DNA from: Corbicula japonica
Taxonomy: Eukaryota; Mollusca; Bivalvia; Venerida; Cyrenidae
Direction of reading: 5' to 3'
NCBI GenBank assembly: GCA_038501625.1
Contig: JAZAYU010000198.1
Coordinates: 744,001-808,000 of the forward strand
DNA: 64,000 nt
Part shown: positions 55,401-64,000 of the stretch, piece by piece
Layout of the letters: every line of letters begins with the position of its first letter
Position numbering within the stretch: the first letter of the stretch is position 1
The notes under the pieces: generated by a model
Database searches by the model: none
What the model saw: only the letters and a program-made list of their open reading frames with translations
What the model was told of the DNA's origin: nothing
Program-made: the position numbers and the translations under genes

Positions 55401-58400
55401 TGATTCAATAGGATGTTGGAAATCAGCTTATGTATTTTTTAATTGCTTGATGTCTTCTATGATTACTTACTATGATATAATAATTATCCTGCTTACTCCG
55501 TGATCCGTGACTCTTATTTACAAAAACAGCGCATGTGCAGTGAAACATGACTTCATCTTATTTAGTTTTACCTAAAACTGTAGGTAAATGTCATAACTAT
55601 ACATTACTAACTGAAATAGCTCAGAAAAAGTATGATAGAATTAAATATTCTAACTTTTGACATACAAGGGTAATGTTCTAAGTCGTCTGGAAGCTTGCTC
55701 ATCTATCCGTAACATTTCATTGCCTGGCTGATGAAGTCATCAAATTTGCATTTTGTTATCTTGATACACTGCTTACAGAAAGTTCGAGACACAACTGTTA
55801 GACTCCATGCAAGTGTCATGATTTAGATTGATCTAGTATTGAAAAAGCAAAGAAAAAAATAACATGGTATCAGGGTCATACCTCCTGTACTGTTTTACTA
55901 TTTTTTGGTGGTTTGGAACTACAAAAACTTGACCTCTATGCTTATATAAAAATCGTAAGAGGAGTAATTTCAGATTCCAATGTTTTAACCTTAAGTAATT
56001 AAAAATGGATAAATCTTAACAATTCACAAATCCATCTCTAGGCAGTCGTAAAATTTATTTATTACAGGTATTCTTCCATTTCATAATTCATAACAAAAAC
56101 AAAAATGGATGACAGTTTAATTGGTCTTTACTCAAGTTTCAAACTTGGGAAATAACTTTTGTTTGGCAGTATACTTAGTCCATTACCAAGCATCCGATCG
56201 ATATAGACAGTGTTAGAACACAGCTTTCAGTGACGTGTCAAAATGGGAGAGGAAATGATGAAATTTGGAGGAAAATGGTGGATTTTGGGATATATTTTTA
56301 ATAATAAGATAAAATCAATTCAATTAAATGTTGGTTTTTTTTACCTTTTTTGTAGCCTTTTCATTCCACATACTGCTGAAAAATATTGTTTCGAATAAAT
56401 ATCTACAGTATCTGATTAAAGTTTTTGCCGGACCAGCGTGTAATTCGTGTATGAAATTACGTTACGGATCGATGGGTGATCACGGATCGATGAGTAAGGA
56501 GGATACTATTTTGGGTGAATTTTGGGTGAATTTAATTTCCACTTATTTCATACTAGCAAAAATATTCAAAATAAAAGCCCTGCGAAGTTTAACAATGTAA
56601 TAGCTTATATTTTGAGAATATCATACAGTTATGTCAGCATGAAAATGTCATTAGTAGCCTATCATTATAATAAGTTCCTGCCAAAGTAAATGATGCTACA
56701 GTTTTTATAAATAATAGTGAGGAAAATACTGAAGATAAATGCTACATGTATGTGTTTACAGGAATTGAGAGGACAAGCTATTAAGATCCTTGGCTCCGTA
56801 GACTTCCTGGGTAACCCCCTGGGGCTGATGAATGATGTTGCCGAGGGCTTGTCAGGGCTCATTGAAGAGGGCAATGTTGGTGGTCTGGCTAAAGGCATCT
56901 TCCACGGTGTGTCCAACTCTACAGCCAAGGTAGGTTACAGTCAACAGTTAAATGTGACAGTTAACGGTCAATGTCTGATCAGTGTTGTTCAGGGACTTGG
57001 AGATTTTATGGACAACCCTTAACTCCTTAACTTTTATCTAATGTGCCACCAGTTAAGTTCCAGATCAGCTGGATCACAGTGATATGATCTTCACTGGTTG
57101 CCTTTAGATTTATCGGGTTATTTCTTACCAAGAAGTAGCCATTGTAGATCCAGATCAGACTGCACAGACGCTTAGGCTAATCAGGATTTAAATAGCTTGC
57201 ACAACTTCCTTGTGTCAGAACTGTTATTATTATATCATTTTTACTCGTTGGTATTTAATGTAGTTGGATTCATTTGGATAATAAAGTAGATCTACAAATA
57301 TCCGCACACATGTTCTATTATTGTTAAGAATTTGTGAAATATTGACCTCACAAAATTATCTTGTTCATAACAACTTGAATTTCAGTACATGTATCTGCTA
57401 AAGTTGTTGATTTCGTCGAAGATGTCGACAAAAAATGACATTTAACTATATTTAAGGTGACAGGTGCTCTGTCTGAGGGTTTGAGTACCGTGCACATGGA
57501 TGACAAGCACAATCTGAAGAGGCAACAGATCCGAAGTAGCGGCAAGTCAAGCAGCAGCCAGTTCATGTCGGGACTGAGGGGGCTCGGGCATGGACTCTAT
57601 GGTGGCGTGAAGAGCATAGTGAAACCATTTGAAGGAGCTGTGGAAGGTGGTATTGAGGTTTGTGCTTTTCAGATGGTAAAGTGTTGCATGCCTCAGTTAA
57701 TTGATATTAGAAAGAATTTTATTCTGAAGATGAAATGAATTAGTAATTATAATGGTTCATTGTTGTGAATTTACATATTCGTTAACTTTCACTCCTTAGG
57801 ATTTGGCTGTTATCTATGGGCTATTAGTGCAGATCCAGATCAGCTGGCATATCTATGCCATCTGATCAGGATCTACACTGTTCACTTTTTGATTCATTAC
57901 GTTCTTTCTGACCAAGAAGTGAACAGTGTAGATCCTGATCAGACACCACAGATGTGCAGGCTGATCTGGATCCACACTGTAAGCTCGTGCTCTATATAAA
58001 GTGTAATGGGTTAAAGTGTTCACCTTTTGAACTGATTCAATTTTATATCACATGATTACTCAAGACATGGTCTTCTAGAAACAGTGATAATTGTCCAGTT
58101 ATCTTGCAGGGATTCGGGAAAGGTCTGTACCAAGGTGTCACTGGTATGGTAACCAAACCGGTTGCTGGTGTGCTTGACTTTGCCTCTGGGATGTCAAATG
58201 CTGTACGTGATGCAAGTCGAAGGACATCCCACATGCAGCCTAACCGTGTGCGTGACTCCCGGTGCTGCCATGGACCAGGGGGTCTGCTGCCGGCATACTC
58301 TATGTCTCAGGCTGAGGCTCAAACTCTACTCTACAAGCTGAATGACCATGACTACCGAGAAAAGTGAGTAGATATTTGATATCTGCCATATTTTTTGACC

Positions 58401-59858
58401 ATTTTTGTGTCACCCCTTTTTTTAAAGTTAAAGTCTGTCTAAAAATTTAACATTGGCTGCAAGTGCTTTTCTAAATGTAAGTGTAATTAATAAGTGTAAT
58501 AAGTCTAAACATTATTTTAAGATGTATGCTTATCATTTCTGTCGAAATACCAGCATATTTTGATAGCATTATAAAAATACAAAACTATTGTCAAAACACA
58601 AGACCATGAAAGCTGTACCCTGTATGAGAACACAGCCATGTGCTCATAAATGTTGGTCTAAAGAAAAGTACTGTTCAGACTTAGTGATGTGTCTCACATT
58701 ATAATTCCTTATTGGGAAAATTGTGTACACATTTTTTTTACCTTAAAGCATAATAGAACATGATCAAAGTTAAATTTGGGCATTATTGTTTGATTTTGCA
58801 CATTATAAAACAGAAGTTGTTATTTTCAGATTTATAGCTGTGGAGAAGGTGCGCGGTCAGAGTATGGACAGTCTGTGGGTGATGATAACCAGTCATCAAG
58901 TGTTCTTCCTGCGAAATCTCGACCACCACAAGGAGAACATCATCCTTAATATCAAACATGAAGACTACACACAGTGCCTATACTTCGAAAACGGTAGTCT
59001 TTTCATAGCAGAAAATACCATTAACATAAAACTTAAACAACTACATGTACTTGTATATTTAGAGTTTAACACACACAAATAGTGCTACTAGGCCTCTGTG
59101 ATTAGATAAGCAGTGTAGTAAATTCATCACTGCAGACCTTTTTAAATATTCAGGTTGGAGATTGTTTAAAAAGCAAGTTGAGGAATCGCCAAGTAAAACA
59201 TTGATTGGTGCTATGCATTTCCTCTGAAATTTATAGATTGGTCATGACCACAAAAATGGTATTTTAGACTACGCTTTACTAACAGTTTACTACTTCAATG
59301 TTTTAAAGGTCCTGAGTAGTGTTCCTAGGTAACTACAGACACAATGTATTATTTATAATAGTTATTGTTGCCAGGAAATAATATCAGGTGCAAAATGCAA
59401 ACTTAGCAAGGATAAGAAACCAGTACTAGTGATGTTTTATTTCAGATGGGAGATACTATGTAGAGATCTGGCGGAAGGAGAGTAGAGGCAGCATGAAGCA
59501 TGCCAGCAACAAGAAACCTCAGATACGATGTGAAAAGAAAATCACCGCACTCAAGGTCAGACATATTGCTCATTGATTGTAACCATTCCCAGTTTTAAGG
59601 TTAAGTCTTCAATAAGATTAAAGTTATGACAATCTCAAGAAAAGCTCTCCAGTAAGTCAGTAATTATTTGGGCCTGATTCAAAAAGAAGTAAATATGTAT
59701 ACTAAAATATTTGCCCAGCATTTAGGTTGTATTATCAAAGATTTTTAATGAAGCAGTTGCTATTTCAGGTGTCGCAACAAATCAACTATGCGAAGAATTT
59801 ATTTGAAGAGCAGAAACTGTGTGTAACTGTGTCTGGAGATGATGAGGATATAACGTGA
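40473..59858 (+). CDS. VPS13D: VPS13D, C-terminal exons to the stop codon
   Basis: Twenty-five exons read in one frame: 40473..40652, 41384..41550, 41824..41877, 42685..42765, 45553..45697, 46098..46273, 47317..47440, 47979..48051, 49028..49184, 49834..49912, 50250..50474, 50983..51055, 51480..51643, 52140..52250, 52642..52791, 53174..53320, 54038..54174, 54732..54916, 55210..55283, 56762..56929, 57457..57657, 58110..58363, 58830..58993, 59446..59555 and 59769..59858. Together they total 3,489 bases, 1,162 residues plus TGA. Landmarks shared with animal VPS13D are LIISAPYWL, YNIGVE, FHWPRQD.DQLLCVKL, YAWDEPTL, GKRSQLWRM, DFLGNPLGL and TKPVAGVLDFASG. Some donors are non-consensus (GTCAGT at 51644, GTCTGT at 54917, GTTTGT at 57658, GTCAGA at 59556). 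In the family this half carries the organelle-targeting domains; human VPS13D docks on Miro at mitochondria and peroxisomes through the VAB domain. The first exon is in phase 0, which does not fit the N-terminal block. Confidence 0.97.
40670..40935. repeat. Half family A element joined to a family B element
   Basis: 40670..40739 is the left arm of family A (AAGGTTATAAAGCTGAGATT to GACGACTGGT), which stops at its centre. From 40740 the sequence switches to the inside of a family B copy (GCATGGGTGAACAGTGTAGA). Either a deletion fused two neighbours or B inserted into the hairpin tip. Confidence 0.7.
41034..41200. repeat. Family B palindromic MITE, degenerate
   Basis: Starts GGAACCCTTTTCTCCATAGA and keeps TCTGATCAGGATCTGCACTG, but the right terminus has decayed. 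Lies in the intron after exon 40473..40652. Confidence 0.65.
43010..43143. repeat. Family A palindromic MITE-like element, diverged
   Basis: AGATCACAAAACTAAAACTG to TTTCAGTTTCATGATCTC; the core is altered (GGAGACTTAGATCATTTCA). Confidence 0.75.
43222..43457. repeat. Two partial family A relatives
   Basis: A loosely related palindrome at 43222..43340 (GAGACTGGAAACCAGTTGTC to CTGGTCTCTAATCTCAG) is followed by a family A copy at 43350..43457 with an internal deletion around GATTGCCTGGTCGCC. Confidence 0.6.
44222..44456 (+). mobile_element. Diverged copy of the 21040 element
   Basis: Shares TATGCACCCATATAGA, CCAAATCTTGTGGTATAAAC, GAAAAGGTTTTTCCTGCGAC and GCAGTGGGGGCATCAGTGTC, and ends ATTCTAG. 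The same family as 21040..21296. Confidence 0.6.
45282..45485. repeat. Family B palindromic MITE, degenerate
   Basis: TTAACCCTTTACTTCATGTC at the left and TTTTTCGAGTAATGGGTTAA at the right keep the TTAA ends while the body has diverged. Ends 67 bases before VPS13D exon 45553..45697. Confidence 0.7.
46855..47112. repeat. Family B MITE with internal 19-bp triplication
   Basis: The left end has decayed; the right end is GAAGTAAAGGGTTAA. Within it GGATCTGGCCATCTGATCT repeats three times (about 47003..47060), a local expansion not seen in other copies. Confidence 0.75.
47735..47945 (+). mobile_element. Short CTGTCCATCT element with CTTCTTGTTT end
   Basis: Carries GTCTGTCAGTCTGTCTAGAT, GGTTTTAACTTAATAATATG and CATTGGTCTCCCTAGATGGA before CTTCTTGTTT. 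Terminus and layout resemble the tandem-array elements at 18525 and 34371, reduced to one unit. It ends 34 bases before exon 47979..48051. Confidence 0.45.
48080..48303. repeat. Family B palindromic MITE, degenerate
   Basis: GTGTAGATCCAGATTTTTAG, GATCTACACTGTTTGTGTTT and AAGGATCTACACTGGTTGCA survive; the right end is GGAGCAAAGGGGTAAA. Confidence 0.7.
48692..48880. repeat. Second TATAAGCCGCACT TIR MITE
   Basis: ACCGTTATTGTTCGAATATA at the left and GCTTATATTCAAACAATGAA at the right. The body is related to 26332..26527 in inverted orientation (AACAGATGAAAATGGCTTAA here against AGCCATTTTCATCTGTTC there). Confidence 0.75.
49537..49615. repeat. Right half of a family A element
   Basis: Contains CAGTCACCATTTCAGACAAT through CTCAGTTTTATAACCTTGGG; the left arm is missing. 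Confidence 0.75.
50250..51643 (+). other. VPS13D: VPS13D ricin-B-like (beta-trefoil) module
   Basis: Exons 50250..50474, 50983..51055 and 51480..51643 encode GKRSQLWRMTSQGMLEHEG and KQFWKFENGMLCSQTGNFCV, each with the Q-x-W motif of ricin-B lectin folds. The module lies between the VAB and APT1/DH-like parts, the position known for VPS13D and not shared by VPS13A-C. Confidence 0.7.
53440..53605. repeat. Family B palindromic MITE, degenerate
   Basis: AACAGTGTAGATCCAGATCA and GATCTACACTGTTCGCGTTT remain; both ends are worn. Confidence 0.65.
54384..54610. repeat. Family B palindromic MITE, degenerate
   Basis: Left TTAACCCATAACTTCATGGG (from 54381), right ATATGGAGTAAAAGGTTAA. Internal GTGTAGATCTGGATCGACTG retained. 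Confidence 0.7.
57025..57225. repeat. Family B palindromic MITE, degenerate
   Basis: AGTTAAGTTCCAGATCAGCT and GTAGATCCAGATCAGACTGC remain from the two arms; termini lost. Confidence 0.6.
57800..58016. repeat. Family B palindromic MITE
   Basis: Two clear arms (GCAGATCCAGATCAGCTGGC and GGCTGATCTGGATCCACACT) and a right end of TGTAATGGGTTAA. Lies about 95 bases upstream of exon 58110..58363. Confidence 0.8.
58830..59858 (+). other. VPS13D: VPS13D C-terminal PH-like domain
   Basis: The last three exons encode FIAVEKVRGQSMDSLWVMIT, HQVFFLRNLDHHKENIIL, GRYYVEIWRKES and QQINYAKNLFEEQKL, then an acidic DDEDIT tail and TGA at 59856. The fold is the PH-like end of VPS13 proteins. Confidence 0.85.
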
Positions 59859-60180
59859 ATAAGGGAGATAACTCAGGGAGGATGAAAACACTTTGCTACA
59901 TGTACTGAGAGAACTGTGGCAAGGGAGACAACACTGTGTGATAACATGTGCTGAGAAAGCTATGGCAAGGGTGACAACTCTGTCATACATGTAATAAAGG
60001 AACTAGTTCCAGTGTCACAACACTTAAGTTGCCATTTAAGTGCTACATGTCCAGTCATGGAATTCCATATTCAAAGTGCCCTGTGTTCATTATATATGGG
60101 ATATTTGTTAACTGTGATATATGTTATACATATTTCTATGTGAAAGTTTGTTAAATACTTAATAGAACAATAAAATCCAG
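59859..60180 (+). other. VPS13D: VPS13D 3' UTR with two poly(A) signals
   Basis: AATAAA occurs at 59993 and 60169. Between the stop and the first signal there are three imperfect units starting GGGAGATAACTC, GGGAGACAACAC and GGGTGACAACTC (about 59870..59980), each with ACATGT and CTGAGA motifs. Confidence 0.6.
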
Positions 60181-60459
60181 ATTTGAATACATGAGAATGG
60201 AAGCTGACCCAACATGTCTAGACGAGCAAGTAACTGTGTAACAGGTTGACTTCAATCTGACCAGGAATAAAATGTTTGTTTAATGTGGAGGAATTTTAAT
60301 ACATATTATAAAATAATATTATGATGTTGTGGACATAGATGTCTTGAATGTATTTTGTAATTCCCATGCTATACATCTACCTGTGCTTGGTGCAGATGTG
60401 AATTTCTTGATTTATTTTGTTTCATTAGAGCAGCCATCATAAGTTATCTGTAAACTCCA

Positions 60460-60683
60460 TAGATATGCCTTATATCAGATGGGATCAGTGGAGATCCAGT
60501 ACGACTTGCACATCTGTGTAGCCTGCAAGCTGGATCTACACTGTTCTCTTGGTCAGAAATAACCTGATCATTCTAAATGTTTACAGTGTAGATACTGATC
60601 AGATTGCATGGATGTGCAGGCTGATCTGGATCTACAATAGTCACACAGTAATATCAGTTGTAACCATGGAGTAGAGGGTTAAA
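60460..60683. repeat. Family B palindromic MITE, degenerate
   Basis: GTGGAGATCCAGTACGACTT and GGCTGATCTGGATCTACAAT arms; right end GGAGTAGAGGGTTAAA. Confidence 0.7.
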
Positions 60684-60902
60684 CAAGTCTGCCTCAGAAA
60701 AGTGTTTCATTAAAAACCAGCACTTGTTGTCATGTTAAAGTTTATGTTTATGTGCAAATCAAACTAACAGTAGACTATGAAAATAATATAGGTGGTATGT
60801 GACTGTGTATGATTGTTTGTCTTGAATGCTAAACTGTATAACCCATGAAATACTGTGATTTTTTTATTTGTGTATATATACAGTACTGTGAACGTTTAAT
60901 GT

Positions 60903-61262
60903 TACAAAATTTGCGTCTATTGTGTGTCCATCTATCATGTATCGTGCGTCCGTCTAACGTGTATTGTGCGTCCGTCTAACGTGCTTCGTGCGTCCGTATA
61001 TCGTGTATCGTGCATCATGTGTCTTTAATTTTACCGTACAACAAGAATAAGTTACTTACATATTCAAATTATATGATTTAATTTCAACCATTCGTCTTAT
61101 ATTTTCATAGCAATTTCAAATTTTTAGATATCTCGTACACAAATTATATGCAACAGCAGCATCGTGTATCGTGCGTATACCGTGTATAGTGCGTCCGTCT
61201 ATCGCATATCGTGCGTCCGTCTATCGTTTATCGTGCGTCCGTTTTTCATGTATCGTGCGTTT
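60903..61262 (+). repeat. TCGTGCGTCCGTCTA minisatellite in two blocks
   Basis: Variants of ATCGTGCGTCCGTCTA repeat at 60910..61020 and 61160..61262. They are separated by about 140 bases of ordinary AT-rich DNA. Short open frames over it are a by-product of the repeat. Confidence 0.85.
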
Positions 61263-61619
61263 CGTTTGTAACCTTAAACGTTCACAGTACTGTAGCTGGA
61301 CTGTGTTATTGTGGCATACAAGGTACCTTCCACTACCAGATCTCAATAACTTCCCTATCATCTAGTGCTTATATCTTACTGTATTTTCCTGCAATCCTAT
61401 TAAATGTATTATATATGGAATTTGTGTTTAAGTTTGATTGTACAAATGATGAACCTGATTGCAAATAACCTGTTATGCCAACAGTTTTAGTGGTAGGAGG
61501 AATGAAGAACATTTTGTCACCATTTATATTTACTCACAATACTCCTTATATAATCTAGGACTGAAAAAGGAACAGCTTTTAAAAAAACATGCCTGTTGCC
61601 AAAAGCAGATGACTTTGTG

Positions 61620-61835
61620 ATAACCCTTTACATCATATACATGGTATATGCAACCAGTGTAGATCCAGATCAGATGGCACATCCATGACATCAGATCTGG
61701 ATCTACACTGTTTGCTGCTTTATCAAAAATAACCTAATGAAAAAAATAGTTAACAGTGTAAAATCTAATCAGACTGCAAATCTATGTCAGCTGATCTAGA
61801 TCTACACTGTTTTCCACGAGATAAAAGCCAAAATA
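61620..61835. repeat. Family B palindromic MITE
   Basis: TAACCCTTTACATCATATAC at the left; arms GTGTAGATCCAGATCAGATG and CAGCTGATCTAGATCTACAC. Confidence 0.75.
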
Positions 61836-62308
61836 AACCAACTGTTTTAACAATAACAAATATGTCGCATGTGTCATATAAAACTTAGACATACTCATAA
61901 CCCATTGTGTACATTTTGCTTAATTCAGTGCATTCTCCAAGCATTAATTCAAGAACAAACATTCAGTTTTGTAGAGAACTTTGCCTTAAATATGATATGT
62001 TTTAATCTAGCTATACATCTTTGTAGGTGGTGCTATATCTATATTTCGGCGTATAAATTGTTAATAATTTTAAATTATTTATTAGGTTGTAAATATGAAT
62101 ATAATTACAGGGTTTTACAACATAGAAAAACATTGTTTGTAACAAAAAACTAGAGTGAAAACTCACATAAGTGGCTTTGGGTCTTTGAGCATTTCATTTA
62201 TTAGTTGAAGGCATTTCAAGGTGAAATTTATATTTTCTCATATGTGCTGTAGTGGAATTACCTTCATCAGTTATGTGATGCGAACACAACTAAGAGATTT
62301 ATGACTAA

Positions 62309-62725
62309 CCCTTTCCTCCATATACCCACCTTTATGGCATGGGTAACAGTGTAGATCCAGATCAGCTGGCACATCCGTGCCATCTGATCACGATCTGCAC
62401 TGTTCGCTATTTGATTTATTAGGTTATTTCAGACCAAAATGCGACCAGTGCAGATGCTGATCAGACAGCACGGATCTGGATCTACACTGGTCACACATGC
62501 ATAAAAATGCGTATTTATGGAGGAAAGGGCCCTTTATTCCATCATATATGGTTGTTATCCCATGATCTGCTGGCACATCCACTATTGGCTTTTAGCTTCA
62601 TTAGGTTATTTATGACCATGAACCGATCTGGGTAGATCAGATCAGATGCCATAGATGTGCCAGCTGATCTGGATCTACACTGGTCACACATGCAAATATA
62701 CCTGTATATAAGGAGTTAAGGGTTA
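62309..62725. repeat. Two adjacent family B palindromic MITEs
   Basis: The first copy (62309..62530) is well preserved: TAACCCTTTCCTCCATATAC to TTTATGGAGGAAAGGG. The second (62531..62725) follows immediately, begins CCCTTTATTCCATCATAT and ends AAGGAGTTAAGGGTTAA. They appear to share the junction. Confidence 0.8.
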
Positions 62726-64000
62726 ATGAAGCATGAAGTAAAGAATATTGTATATTGCTTGTATTAATGTTATACAGTGTATTAGTCCAATGCATAGAGA
62801 ACATGTCCTTAATTTGTCAAGTTGATGTTATTGTTTTCTTGTTGGTCCAATTGTTTGGTTGACAAATAAAACATCCACACCTCGTTATTGTCTTTTTGTT
62901 CTTGAATAAACCTACATGTAATGTGATTGAAAGCATCTTCCTGCAGAACACTTCATTAAATAATAACAATGTTAGTGAGTGTTATACCCTTTATGTCCTA
63001 ATATAAGTACTGTACTAACCTACACATGTTCTCTAAAAAAGGAGTCTCAGGGCAGAAAGCTACTGCAATAATATACCATTCTTGACCAAGACCATGGCTT
63101 TTGTGGAAAAATTACTTTTGTAAAAAAGCAAGACAGTCAATCAATTATGATTTGTGTTCGGTCTAACTTTAAAAAATAATATATGCATGAAAATACTCTT
63201 GTCATGTTGCCATCATTAAAGGCACATTACCACAGAAACTTTAGAAAATGAAAAATCTAGTCCAGTCCCCTGTATACATAAATGCACAAAATATTAGAAG
63301 TCAAAATAGTAACAAGTGTTATATATTTTCATTAAATTTTACACTGTATGGCAGTCACATTAAAAGCAAACTCTCTATATTGCTATGTTTTACTGTGCTG
63401 GCAGTGGGTCTGACCCAAACATACTGGCAAACATGTCAGACCAAGCCCTTTATTGACCAATCAGCCTCTTCCAATGTCCAATGTGAACAAGGGACTGAAT
63501 TTTCCATGGAAATTACTTCTAGGACTGGCCACTTTCCTGCAAGTAATGTTAAAGATATGAATCCAAATCCTGATTATTAACTACTTTTAAAATTTTGATC
63601 GGGATCACTTTCAATTTTATCCCGAATTATTGCCCCTACCAAGTTTAAACTGCTGTTCAACTTCAACATTTTGTGGCTCATTCCTTTTTTGGTACAAACC
63701 TGATGTCAAACAAATTTTCAGAATTACATAAAATATTACATTGTTTCAACCTTATGTTAGGAATAAACAAAATCTTTTAAATGATTCTTATCAAATTTTG
63801 AGCAGTATATTTGATCTTTGTCTAATTTTGAAGGAAAGTGTTGTGCATCCAAGGTCAATTAAATACTATGCAAACAAATCCTTCAATTATTCACATGGTC
63901 AACTGTTTTTATCAGGCAGGTGTTCGATGCAAAACATTCCAAGATGGGTCCATACATTTGAGCCAAGTTAAAAAAACACTAAGATACACAATAAGAATGT
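62726..64000. other. 3' flank, no gene seen
   Basis: AT-rich DNA with AATAAA at 62867 and no exon or clear repeat. Open frames at 63248..63580 and 63741..63971 have no recognisable protein character and no splice context. Confidence 0.4.

Larger units (their letters stand above)
56762..58363 (+). other. VPS13D: VPS13D ATG2-C-like amphipathic region
   Basis: Three exons encode KILGSVDFLGNPLGLMNDVA, GGLAKGIFHGVSNSTAK, GLRGLGHGLYGGVKSIVKP and GMVTKPVAGVLDFASGMSNA. These Gly-rich amphipathic helices are the VPS13/ATG2 C-terminal membrane-contact segment. It is followed by SRCCHGPGGLLPAYS, close to the known VPS13 consensus. Confidence 0.9.

Noticed and set aside
1..64000. CRISPR array, bacterial operons or viral coding regions
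   Set aside because: Tandem repeats lack regular spacers and no prokaryotic or viral protein signature was seen; the gene structure is eukaryotic.

Overview
The window is AT-rich animal nuclear DNA. It has GT-AG introns of 0.2 to 5 kb, exons of about 50 to 250 bases, and a dense load of palindromic MITEs and tandem-repeat-bearing mobile elements. The element types (160-bp-class arrays inside pearl-like elements, tRNA-like SINE heads) and the overall look suggest a bivalve mollusc. That assignment is an inference from repeat style, not from a species-specific match.

Three genes are visible. (1) On the minus strand at 803..2630 there is a three-exon gene for a 383-residue charged coiled-coil protein that I do not recognise. 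(2) On the plus strand from 10629 to 59858 lies VPS13D, the giant bridge-like lipid-transfer protein. Twelve N-terminal exons plus one candidate 30-base exon (10629..24425) and twenty-five C-terminal exons (40473..59858) can be read with consistent splice phases. The middle of the protein, roughly 2,700 residues including the UBA domain, is absent. (3) On the minus strand at 27986..37979, between the two VPS13D blocks, six phase-consistent exons belong to an unidentified helical protein. It is either a gene nested antisense in VPS13D or a misplaced contig.

Layout: 1..2.6 kb coiled-coil gene; 2.6..10.6 kb intergenic DNA between two head-to-head genes, with palindromic repeats, a (GAAT)n microsatellite and decayed mobile DNA; 10.6..24.4 kb VPS13D N-terminal exons with large repeat-filled introns; 24.4..40.4 kb an anomalous interval with a 500-base N gap (27275..27774), the antisense gene and a 3.85-kb terminal-inverted-repeat element; 40.5..59.9 kb VPS13D C-terminal exons (VAB/SHR-BD, ricin-B-like, APT1/DH-like, ATG2-C, PH-like); 59.9..64 kb 3' UTR and repeat-rich flank.

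Two palindromic families dominate. Family A is about 135 bp and begins and ends with AAGGTTATAAAAC or its complement. Family B is about 230 bp, bounded by TTAACCCTTTCCTCC and its complement, and looks like a piggyBac-type MITE. Family B has about twenty copies, all within or just 3' of VPS13D and none between 20.5 and 40.7 kb. Larger elements with 160 to 190 bp internal tandem arrays lie at 15.1, 18.5 and 34.4 kb. No CRISPR array, bacterial gene or intact transposase/reverse transcriptase was seen. The most important observation is that direct splicing of the two VPS13D halves would create an immediate stop, so coding exons must be missing from this assembly or this copy is broken.
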